A stretch of DNA of 64,000 nucleotides from Siphonodentalium dalli (Eukaryota > Mollusca > Scaphopoda > Gadilida > Siphonodentaliidae). The DNA is taken from positions 80,624,705-80,688,704 of the forward strand of contig CP136067.1 of the NCBI GenBank assembly GCA_032622095.1, given 5' to 3'. This document shows positions 1 through 10,200 of this stretch, one piece after another. Position 1 is the stretch's first letter. Every line of letters starts with the position of its first letter. Below the pieces are notes generated by a model. It worked only from the letters and a program-made list of their open reading frames with translations, was not told where the DNA came from and ran no database searches. The position numbers and the translations under genes were made by a program.

Positions 1-138
1 TTTTCTGCTTTGTTTATCTCGATATACCAACACTATGCCGATTTAGATCAAGCCATGAATATCTACTCAGGCTACACACGTAGAGATCATACTGCACAAG
101 TTCAACACCTGGGAACATTTGAAGATCTGATGGAGTAA
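1..138 (+). CDS. Possible C-terminal coding exon, unidentified (partial at window edge)
   Basis: Reading from base 1 gives 45 open codons ending in TAA at 136-138. The peptide is protein-like in composition and ends QHLGTFEDLME. An alternative start is a splice acceptor at the AG of 'gatttag' (45-46) after a pyrimidine-rich stretch. I do not recognise the protein. An open frame of this length is expected by chance in roughly one frame in ten. If real it would lie inside an upstream PA2G4 intron or belong to a neighbour, because no N-terminal PA2G4 exon was found between here and 7165. Low confidence. Confidence 0.22.
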   Translation, partial: FSALFISIYQHYADLDQAMNIYSGYTRRDHTAQVQHLGTFEDLME

Positions 139-1247
139 CTTCATAGCATTGAAAAAAAAACACTGCTTATATATATATCTTAGTTCCTTAATATATGAGT
201 TATTCCTCAGCAGCTGGAGGTATCAGCTCGAGATTACAAGATTCAGACAGAATTTGTGAGCCGATTTCATGATAAACATGAATTGATTTACCTGGGTAAA
301 ATTGTATGATTTGTAAGCAATGTAAAGTGAAATGAACTCACAAAAGTTACCTAAATTATAAAATTTTGAGCTGAATTTCATCTAATATGAAACACATTAC
401 ATGGTTCGTACACCTATCCTGGAAACTGGAAAATACTGCAAATTGAAATTTGGGAATTTAAAGTTCTTGAAACTCCTTGAATTTTTTTTTTTTTCAACGA
501 TACTGGAACATACTGGAAAACACAGCAAATGTTTTATAATATTTGCTGTAAGTGCCTGGTAGCACTTCTATCAGATTCAAGTTCCCTTTGATTCCAAGCT
601 TATCCCCGTCATGCCACATACAAAAACAGTTTGCTGTTGATATGAACTGTTCAAATTTCAGCATTTCTCATTGATGATTTCTGTTAACAGTTTGGTGAGT
701 GTCCGAGATATAAAAACTTATAGATCTAAACATAGATATATTAATAATATACTGGATATTTGGTCCTTAATAATACTTGAAATAATGCAATGGAAAAGTA
801 CTGGAATTTCATTTGAAAAATGTGTACAAACCCTGTAATGTTAATGAACATGTAGAAACTAAGAAATATATTGTCCCATGTTATTTTGTCGATGTTATAA
901 AGTTCCCCGTCGAATATAAAAAGTTCCTATGTTTTGAACTGGTAGAATATGATCTCTATTGGCGCAGTCAGAGTAATAGAGATTCATGGTATGATCTATA
1001 TGCGTACTCTAAAAGTAAATTTATTCATGGTGTTCCAATTTTCGTGGTTGTTGATAGTCAATTTCGCTTTATTGCATAGCGTCGGTGCATGGCCTTTCTC
1101 ATGCAATTAACCAAATATGCATAAAGCCGAAATCACCCCATCACCCCATTTGAGGTTCTTAGATTTTTAGTTTGTACCGTAGTACCACGATATAGCGAAA
1201 TCATTATGTCAGCGTCTATCAATTTCAAATTTCATCTCATACCTTGT
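139..1247. other. AT-rich stretch, no gene seen
   Basis: AT-rich sequence with a short TA run near 165-180. The 88-codon frame at 813-1079 has no recognisable domain and no splice context. Nothing else can be supported. Confidence 0.5.
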
Positions 1248-4200
1248 TAGCTCAACTTTACTTTGTAAAGTTTGAGCTATTGCCATGGCTTTGTCGTCCG
1301 TCGTGCGTGTGTACGTAAGGCGTCAACAATGCAGGCTACAGGTCGTACCTTTGGTCGGATCATTATGAAATTTGTCATAGCTGTTGACATCAACATTTAG
1401 ACCAGAATGATTAATTTTGGGGTCATTCGGAAAAAAAACTTGGCCGCCAGCAGCCATCTTTGATTTCAAAATTCAATCCATTAGCACGGGCTACAGGCCG
1501 TACTGTTCGTCTGATCATCATGAAATTTGTCATGGATGTTAATATTGACATGTAGATGGGAACGAGTAATTTTGGTGTCATTCGGCCCAAAAACATGGCC
1601 GCCAGCAGCCATCTTGGATTTTACTCTTTGTATGACTAAATTCTTTAGCACGGGCTACAGGTCGTACTTTTATTCTGATCATCATAAATTTTGTCAAGAA
1701 TGTTAATAATGACATGTAGATGGGAACGAGTCATTTTGGGGTCATTCGGCCAAAAAACATGGCCGCCAGCAGCCATCTTGAATTTTACTCTTTGTATGAC
1801 TAAATCCTTTAGCACGGGCTACAGGTCGTACCTTTAGTCTGATCATCATAAAATTTGTCATGGCTGTTGAAATTGGAATGTAGATGGGAACGAGTCATTT
1901 TGGGGTCACTCGGACAAAAAACATGGCCGCCAGCGGTAGAGCTGAAACGGTTGACCCATTCTTCTAACCGGTTAACCATCGGGGGTTAACCGGATTTCAA
2001 CCGGTTAACCGCTAAATTTCTATCGGACTTCTCTCACACTAATTATGTCGACATTATGCCTGGCTCCAGGGACAAACCTAGGTGAGAAGTAGTAGCTGAA
2101 ATAAAGACCTTATTCACGGCATTTAACGATATTCAAAAACACGCATTCACTGTTATTTTGCTGGCTCTCGTGATGGGGAATGAGCAAGTGAAATTTGTGA
2201 ATGGCAGGAGAGATAGCTTATTTGCCGTGATCAGCATATGTTTGGGCATTTGTAAAACGAGTAAAATAGTATGGGTATTGGTAAAACGAGTAACAAAACT
2301 ATATATTAAAGATCTGTAATATATCATTATCATAATTGGTATATCCTCCAATGCATTATATATAAAGACAAGAAAGTAATAACTAGATAACAAAAAGGAA
2401 GGTCAGTTAGGTCAGACTCGCAGTCCTATTCAGTATTCGAGCTATTCGTCGGTATCATGATAGCGGACACTAGTGTTGGGAGGTTATATAATTTACGTTT
2501 CGGTTTCGGTTTTAGTATGCAATCACTTAACATATAGAAATTACTGCCAAATTGAGTGTTAATTAGTCCCACAGGCACAACCAGTTACAGAGTAGCATAG
2601 AGCATCAATTTCCTTGATAAAAGGGAAGATTATTGAAGAAGTTTTGGGTTGCTTCAACTACGATGTCTGTTTGGTCACTCAATTGAATTGATCATATTAA
2701 ATCACAACAGGGAGGAAGAACGGGAAGAGTGAAGACATTGTGCAGCTGATCTCAATCTTATATATAGTATGTCGTGGTGTGGTTCCAATTTGAATCCATG
2801 TTGCTTCGTGCAGTATTAACTATTAAGTTACGAAAGCACGCATTGCCACACAATGCCACTTTTACGTTGTCACTTCCTTGTGTGCATTCAAACTTGATAC
2901 ACAGTGACTGCACACGTGCTTTTGTCGGAAGAAAACTTCAAAGGGTCGGAATTGATTGAAGGTCGCCGACACTTCCAGACAGTTCGAGAATTGCTACTAA
3001 GTATCTGATACTACCGCGTGTACCAATTAATGCTTGCATTGCACTCTACTATCGGTGACACGGGATTTAGTATTAGTTTTGCATCATTTAACCTAATATT
3101 TTGAGGATTATTCACGTTTACATTCAACTGACAACGGGATGCGGTTACGTCCGGTTCATTTTTTTCTAACCGGTTACGTCGCTAACCGGATGCTAACCGG
3201 TTAACCGTCTAACCGTTTCAGCTCTAGCCAGCGGCCATCTTGGATTTCAAAATTTAATCCATTAGCACGGGCCACAGGTCGTACTATTCGTCTGATCATC
3301 ATGAAATTTGTCATGGATGATAATATTGACATGTAGATGGGATCGAGTAATTTTTGGGGTCATTCGGCCAAAAATCATGGCCGCCAGCAGCCATCTTGGA
3401 TTTTACTCTTTGTATGACTAAATTCTTTAGCACGGGCTACAGGTCGTACTTTTATTCTGATCATCATAAAATTTGTCATGAATGTTAATAATGACATGTA
3501 GATGGGAACGAGTCATTTTGGGGTCATTCGGCCAAAAAACATGGCCGCCTGCAGCCATCTTGGATTTTACTCTTTGTATGACTAAATCCTTTAGCACGGG
3601 CTACAGGTCGTACCTTTAGTCTGATCATCATAAAATTTGTCATGGCTGTTGAAATTGGAATGTAGATGGGAACGAGTCATTTTGGGGTCACTCGGACAAA
3701 AAATATGGCCGCCAGCAGCCATCTTTGATTTTACTCTTTGTATGACTAAATCCTTTAGCACGGGCTACAGGTCGTACCTTTAGTCTGATCATCATTAAAT
3801 TTGTCATGGCTGTTGAAATTGGAATATAGATGGGAATGAGTCATTTTGGGGTCATTCGGATAAAAAACATGGCCCCCCAGTGGCCATCTTGGATTTCAAA
3901 ATTTAATCCATTATCACAGGCCCATTGTCGTACTATTCGTCTGATCATCATGAAATTTGTCATGGATGTTAATATTGACATAGATGGGAACGAGTAATTT
4001 TTGGGGTCATTCGGCCAAAAAACATGGCCGCCAGCAGCCATCTTGGATTTTACTCTTTGTATGACTAAATTCTTTAGCACGGGCTACAGGTCCTACTTTT
4101 AGTCTGATCATCATAAAATTTGTCATGAATGTTAATAATGACATGTAGATGGGAACTAGTCATTTTGGGGTCATTCGGCCAAAAAACGTGGCCGCCAGCA

Positions 4201-4508
4201 GCCTTCTTGGATTTTACTCTTTGTATGACTAAATTCTTTAGCATGGGCTACAGGTCGTACCTTTAGTCTGATCGTCATAAAATTTGTCATGGATGTTAAC
4301 GATGACATGTAGATGGGAACGACTCATTTTGGGGTCATTTGGCCGAAAACATGGCCGCCAGCAGCCATCTTGGATTTTACTTTTCTCTTCATGTCTATAA
4401 ACTAGTATTAGACATTCAACTTTCCACATTCCTAATCGCTCCATTGACTGTAATACATTAAATTATTCCCTTTCCAAGTTGAGCTACAGTGTCATTGACA
4501 CTTTCATT
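1248..4508 (+). mobile_element. Pearl-like element with 163-bp tandem monomers (interrupted by a hAT)
   Basis: It starts with a hairpin, TAGCTCAACTTTAC / GTAAAGTTTGAGCTA, then 'gccatggc' and GTCCGTCGTGCG. Tandem monomers of ~163 bp follow ('cacgggctacaggtcgtac' recurs at about 1485, 1648, 1811 and from 3265 to 4250). It ends with AAGTTGAGCTACAG followed by a second hairpin, AGTGTCATTGACACT. The same start and end occur at 44342-45871, which fixes the element borders. The architecture of 5' hairpin, short microsatellite, ~160-bp monomers and 3' hairpin resembles molluscan pearl / Helentron-associated elements; the class is an inference. No transposase is visible. Antisense frames inside it (e.g. 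3841-4080) only translate the repeat. Confidence 0.7.
1937..3226. mobile_element. Non-autonomous hAT-like DNA transposon
   Basis: It is bounded by 16-bp inverted ends, TAGAGCTGAAACGGTT on the left and AACCGTTTCAGCTCTA on the right (one or two mismatches). The 8-bp direct repeat GCCAGCGG lies immediately outside both ends (1929-1936 and 3227-3234). An 8-bp duplication with ends of this form is the hAT hallmark. Subterminal 'ctaaccggttaacc' motifs are repeated near both ends, as expected for transposase binding sites. Frames at 2133-2393 and 2774-2959 show no dimerisation or BED domain I can recognise, so it is probably non-autonomous. It interrupts a monomer of the surrounding 163-bp element and is therefore younger. 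Confidence 0.82.
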
Positions 4509-4785
4509 GTAAATTACTATTATGTCAATAAACTGATTCATTAACATCTTTATTTGTTGTTACATGTATAAAATGATTACATACCATCATTATCACACAC
4601 AAAAAACATTAAGAAAAAAACCCATTTCGAAACGTGTTGTTTATAATTTCTCCCATCCCATAATTTCTATTCCCTATCTATTTATAGATAGATAAATACA
4701 TTGTATGGGAGGCCAGACCAAACACATTCCTTGTTATTTCCATTACAGAATGGATTTGTATTGAGTACGCAATTGTGTTTACTAC

Positions 4786-4791
4786 TTTATT
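4786..4791 (-). promoter_or_regulatory. AATAAA polyadenylation signal (minus strand) for the 4819-4907 exon
   Basis: Canonical hexamer on the minus strand shortly after the candidate stop codon, in the sequence ATTAAAATAAAGTAG. It supports the reading as a terminal exon but is common by chance in AT-rich DNA. Confidence 0.3.
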
Positions 4792-4818
4792 TTAATATAA
4801 AAACAGCAAAAACAACAA

Positions 4819-4907
4819 TTACTTGTTGCTGATTCCCTCGGTCACCTGCATGGGCATTATCGGAACGGTATATTCAGCGTCATCATCATCAGATTCTGCA
4901 TCGGGAG
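4819..4907 (-). CDS. Possible 3'-terminal coding exon on the minus strand, unidentified
   Basis: On the minus strand a pyrimidine-rich tract ends in 'gacccgcag' (acceptor at 4908-4910). It is followed by 89 bases: 2 bases completing a codon, 28 codons, and a TAA stop at 4819-4821. The peptide contains PDAESDDDDAEYTVPIMP, an acidic stretch followed by a hydrophobic/polar tail, typical of a cytoplasmic C-terminus. A consensus AATAAA lies 28 bases past the stop (4786-4791, minus). The frame stays open further upstream, so the exon could also be longer. No upstream exon was identified and I do not recognise the protein. It may be a decayed gene fragment. Confidence 0.35.
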
Positions 4908-4921
4908 CTGCGGGTCGGATA

Positions 4922-6166
4922 AAACCCGAGAATAAATCATAGTGAACCATTGTTACACTAATGAGTTGAAATCGTTGAATAACCACGACACACATGGTGT
5001 TTGGATGAGAAACAAAGACAGTGTTGTTTTAGCCTTTGTGTCTAACTTGGGGAAACAGTGATGTCAACCAGCTGTTCAGTTAATGATAAGCCATCCCGTT
5101 ATTTCTATACTAAATATGTAAACATGTTTCTATTCATTAAATTATTGTCGGTAATTCCCGTATCTATAGTCTATAGTAGTCTATAGTTTATATCAATGTT
5201 CAGACTTAATCCGATTAGGAAAATATTAAACCCGGTGCTTTATTCGTGATCCGTTGTCCACATAGAGGATGTTACAATAGCGACTAATTGCATGTTTAAC
5301 AAAAGCCAGTAAGTGTAATTAATTAACAGTACAAAATGTACTGACAAAAGACAGTTGTATTTCTGCTGGTATGGAAAAGCACGTGTTTGAATATTTAGAG
5401 TTATCGCTCCTAAACTGTTTATACTGTAAAACGTGAACAAAATGTAGTTTAAAAATATTAATGTCGATAACCTTTATTTTTGTTTCCCCTTCTGTCCCAT
5501 TATTATACCCACTGTGTGTTTACATAACCAGGAAGCCAGTTCTTTGTGTTTGGCCACATGTAGGAACATACCGACGTTGTCACTGAACACGAAAAATGTT
5601 TTTACAGTACGGTTGTTGGACAGGCGTGCTTTGCACGCGCAAGCGACTCATGTTTACCGCGTTTTCAGCTATACGCCGTTAGAGATTGGGTTATAAATGA
5701 GATTTTAAGATTCACTTTATTTCATTTTATTGAATATTCTCACTTGCCTACGAAGTATAATTTTCCGTTTTGAATAAAATATTATATTTCTCAAGTTCGT
5801 CAATCTTTTTTGCTGTCTACAAGCTGATAGCAAATACTTACTTACCACTGCTGAAATGTTTCGAAACAGGAAATGTTTGAACAGAAGCATGTTAGAAGAA
5901 ATAGAAAAGCACGTTAGTTTCGGTTTCGGTTTAGTAATTGGCTTCCTTGTTGGTGGAATTCCCGTGAAAATCTTCCTTTCACTTTGAATCCTCAGAATTG
6001 CAACTGGAACTTCAGGTTTTTACAAACGTTTACAAACTCAACAAACAACCAAATAAATATACAAATTTAAATAAATCATGCAATTCACAAATAAATATGG
6101 AAACATACAGGAAATGTGTGTCAACAGAAGCTTGTTAATGAGAAGAGATAGAAAACCACGTGTGTT
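4922..6166. repeat. Intergenic/intronic AT-rich DNA with one local diverged duplication
   Basis: No gene is supported. The stretch 5858-5920 ('cagaagcatgttagaag') is repeated in diverged form at 6098-6162 ('cagaagcttgttaatgag'), a local duplication of about 60 bp. A short palindromic run 'ctatagtctatagtagtcta' lies near 5166. Confidence 0.35.
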
Positions 6167-6254
6167 ATGAAATTGAAAATTGCCGTCTTCGCTCTCGCGA
6201 TGGTCATCTTCAACAACTTTGTATTAAGTTTTCCCATAAAATACGTTTTTCAAG
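6167..6254 (+). CDS. Possible first exon encoding a signal peptide
   Basis: ATG at 6167 opens MKLKIAVFALAMVIF and continues to Gln-29. This has the form of a secretory signal peptide: a basic N-terminus, a hydrophobic core, and a likely cleavage site after VLS. A splice-donor-like CAAG|GTAAAT sits at 6254/6255. Without splicing the frame stops at TAG 6260-6262 (31 codons). No downstream exon was recognised. The ATG lies right after a locally duplicated segment (5858-5920 / 6098-6162). It could equally be a chance hydrophobic frame. Confidence 0.25.
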
Positions 6255-6262
6255 GTAAATAG

Positions 6263-7164
6263 TTTTACAAATTGCTATAATTTCGGCACCATGAGGTGAC
6301 TTTTTACCCCTTCTCATCAACGTTTTTGGCGATTTTCGTATGCATAAAAACGGAATAGAGTCCGACCCTTATGCAAATAAACAATTAAAAAATAGTCTTT
6401 TTATGAGAAAATGGTTTGGTGCATGCATATTTTATGCAAATAGCCGAAATATGAATTTAAACGATATGCAATTAACTGGAATTGACTGTAACCACGAAAT
6501 TAATAACCCCACGAAAAAATTCTATCTTCTAAACTGTCGCGGTCCACATTTGGAGAATGTCATGCGGAAGGTACATGTAACTCTATTGACCCAATGTACA
6601 TTCAAAGCCTAGGTAGTTATGTTATGAGAAGAGAGTGACTGTCACCTAGGTTATGTAGGTTTATGTAATACAATACGGTTGTTGTCATTCTCAATAGTCA
6701 ACAAAAGCTTGGACACGCGACATGTTAATTAATTATACGCCTACAGTGTTGATGCGCAATTTCCGACGGCTCGCCGAGGTGTCTGCACTTCTATTAGTTG
6801 GACTTGATTGTTATTATTGGGGTTTTAGAGGCGACAGTTTGTACTGGCCGACCCACAAATTTACGAACCCACGAAAAAGTCATAAATGGCTGAACCACGA
6901 AAATTTATACCAACGAATTTAAAGCCATTCACAGTATTCCAATTTGGGGCTATGCAATCATATTCTGTAACAGCTCTTGCATTCAAATGAAATTAGTTTC
7001 TAGATAGGAAAGGAGTTTTATCAATCCAAGGGTGTAGGTATGAGTAGCAGCATTGATTTAAGCAGTTGAATTAAATCATTTTACTTGTTATCATTGTTAT
7101 GCATCCTGTTTGAATATTATTCTCAAATGGGGAAGTGACCTATAAAATTTAATTATATTTGCAG
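6263..7164. other. No gene seen before the first PA2G4 exon of the window
   Basis: AT-rich intronic sequence. Frames at 6340-6612 and 6722-6922 lack recognisable domains. The last bases, TTATATTTGCAG (7153-7164), form the acceptor of the exon at 7165. Confidence 0.5.
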
Positions 7165-7228
7165 AATGTAGCTGTAACAGATGCTATTCAGAAAGTGGCA
7201 GAGTCCTACAAATGTAAACCAGTTGAAG
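7165..7228 (+). CDS. PA2G4: PA2G4 exon A (first in window)
   Basis: 64 bases, acceptor TTTGCAG before AATGTAGC, donor GAAG|GTTAGA. It encodes [19 protein letters not shown] followed by VE and the first base of a Gly codon. It aligns with the human segment around NTQVTEAWNKVAHSFNC. It starts in phase 0, so the missing upstream exon must end on a codon boundary. Confidence 0.93.
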
Positions 7229-10200
7229 GTTAGACAAACAAAAAATACCTCCAGTTAGACTAAAGACAAGACAGTATATCCCATAAAGTCTGTGATAGGC
7301 CACGCAAAGTCAAATTCCAGTTTCTCAGGCTCGCTCACATGGTCCCGAAACCTCATGCATGCAACCTTTTTATTCACATTCTGTTCAATATGTCAGGGCA
7401 AATTTTTAATCTGTACAAAATAATTGAGAAATGGGAAATTTACTTGGAGTGGCCTTAAGTTAACATTTGATCAACATCATTTTTTTGCAGACCCAGGCAG
7501 TTTTACAACTATGACAATTTTAACTTTTCATTCTCCTGACTGCTCTCAGTCCCAAACCTTGATACTATACCTTCACTTGTTTTGCCATTTCTGTCACATT
7601 GTTTGACAGGAATTGTACAATAAAATTATTACAATTGAGTTATGAATTGCATTGGTGTTATCTCATTGATGACTAAATACCTGTTGACATGTAGTTCACG
7701 TGGGCAATAATTTGTATAATAAGTTCAAAAATTCTTTTTATGGGTTACCCCACGGCTAAATTAGGAAATATAATTGATAGACAGTCAGAACAAGTTTGAG
7801 GAAAGTTGTAAAATTATCTGAATTGACATTTTGCAGGTATGTTGTCACACCAAGTCCGACGACATGTGATAGATGGTGAGAAGGCCATCATACAGAATCC
7901 TACTGATGCTCAAAAGTATGTTTATATATAGCTGTTTAAAGGCGTCTATATCAACATGGTTTTTGCACACAATTAACTTTGCATTTAATTTATTCTGTTA
8001 GCACTCTGGTTTTCTTCTGAGTGTCTTAAAATCGGACCAGAATCGTGATTCTCAGTTTGATTCTCGTAAAAGCAGCTGATTCGCTGTATAATTGCTATAT
8101 TTTGATTTCTCACAAAATTTTATTGATTTTAAGGCCTGGGTTAGTGACATCATTCTACTCCCCAGTGACTGTCATAGTTTAACCCTTTCAGTGCCAAGTC
8201 CAATTTTTGTATCAACCCATATTTCCTTGATCATTTTTCAAATTTATTGATTATAATAATGTTATACAATGATGGAAAGAGCTCTTTCCATCAATGTATC
8301 ACATTATTATAATCAATAAATTTGAAACATGATCAAGGAAATATGGGTTGATAGAAAAATCGTACTTGGCACTGAAAGGGTTAAAGGGCCTCCATCACTT
8401 GACACGTACTGTACTACATGGACTCTCGTCCAATTCACTTATAAATATACATTGGAACTTTATATCGTTCATCTGGAGGGATTTTCAGGTAAAACAGAAG
8501 GCGAAAAGATTTAAAACAAGTTCCGAAGGATTCTTATTCATTGGTGGGAAATATTCAGATAATATGTTCAACAAATGGCCTATGTTTGATGAACTTATTA
8601 TCTGAATATTTCCTAAGGCAAATACTCGTCAATGAGTATTTGTAAAGAAAGGGATATAAAGTTACAAATTTATAAAAGTGGGGTTGTTTGAGAAATGTCT
8701 GCCGATGATGTTTTTAAATATTTGCTACTCTTGATGACCATGATGAGAAGTACACTTTACTGAGGTAGACTTGAGTTGGCTGCAGGATAGCATCACTAAA
8801 TTTACCGTCTGGGGGACCTCATTCTGCAGACACACTAACAAGCTTGATGGCAATAACTCACTTCTTTGCATGGAAATTGAGTGTCGATATGATACATTGC
8901 AATGCAGCGAGTGTGATGTGTGAAATTCAGCGGTAGCTTCTATTTATAACCATAGATCAATATTTTTCCCAGTGTTTCACACTATTATTTCATTACTCTC
9001 ATCAGGATGGTTCATCAATTTAGAATTAAATATTTGTTCATAAAACTCCCAGTGTTATCAGGTTGCTGCAAGAAATAATTATACCCCCACTTTGAAAGAA
9101 AATGGGCGGTATACTGCATTGACTGCGTCTGTCCGTCCGTCCGTCCGTCCATCACGCTTTCTCCGTCCGTCCGACCTCATAACTCGAACAACTATGAACC
9201 GATTTCAATAATTTTTTGTATGCAATATCCGTAGGACGGTCTCTCCGCATGATGCTAATTGCGGTTCGGTCCGACTTTTTTTTCTTCAAGTTAAGCCTCT
9301 TTTTCGACTTATTTTGACTTAGAAAATTCTGTCCGACTTCATAACTTTAACAAATATGAACCGATTTCAATAATTTTTGGTATACATGCTTCTCACAATA
9401 CCCTCTCTACATGATGCGGCTAGGGATTGGCTCAACCTATTTTTCGTAATATTATACCTCATTTTCGACTTATTTTGACTACTGTCTGATTTAATAACTT
9501 TAACAAATATGAACCGATTTGAATAATTTTTTCTGTACAAGCTTCTTGTGGCACCATATCGATATTATTAGTCCGAATTTTTCTTTAAAGTTAAAAATCT
9601 TTTTGGTTGAGTTTACGGATAAAGCGGGTTGAATTTGCCACGGTGGGGGCATGCTAGCACTCGAGTGCACACCTCTTTTTTTGGGTTATATTTTCAACGG
9701 TGTTTGTAACTCGGATCATGACACTTTATATATAGAATTGAGAACAACAAATAGTGATGCACATTGCTCCATGTAGAGGAACTAGAAATATGAAGAAAAA
9801 TATTATTAAAGGTACTCAATCCGATAAAACTCCTCTCAATTACCACTTCAATGGCTTCGGGGGTCAAAAATATTTGATTCGAGTCAAGGAAGTCACCCAT
9901 CAAAGCTCAGATCTGTTAGATATCGATTTTAGAAATCTATTATTTTTCATTATCGGGAATACTTTCTGGCCCAGAACTCAGTCAAAATTGCGTTATTATT
10001 ACCACTTGATTTTAGATCCTTGTCTGTTTGAATAGATTTTGGTGTACACATCCCGAGCAGATTACGGCAGTTGAAGGCAATTATTAGTACTCATCTCGAG
10101 TAAATAACAAATTTCAAAAATCAATATCAAACAACTCTGAGCTTTGTTTGATGGGTTCCTCGACTCGAATCAAATATTTTTTACCCCCAAACCAAATAAA

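Noticed and set aside
2774-2959. hAT transposase remnant inside the 1937-3226 element
   Set aside because: No BED finger or hATC motif could be recognised in either strand.
3841-4444. Minus-strand frames with [15 protein letters not shown]-like peptide
   Set aside because: Translations of the 163-bp monomer, repeated in every unit.
139-7164. N-terminal PA2G4 exons
   Set aside because: Looked for the conserved KGIAFPT, CHFSPL, VKIDLG and LVKPGN segments; none found, so they lie upstream of the window.
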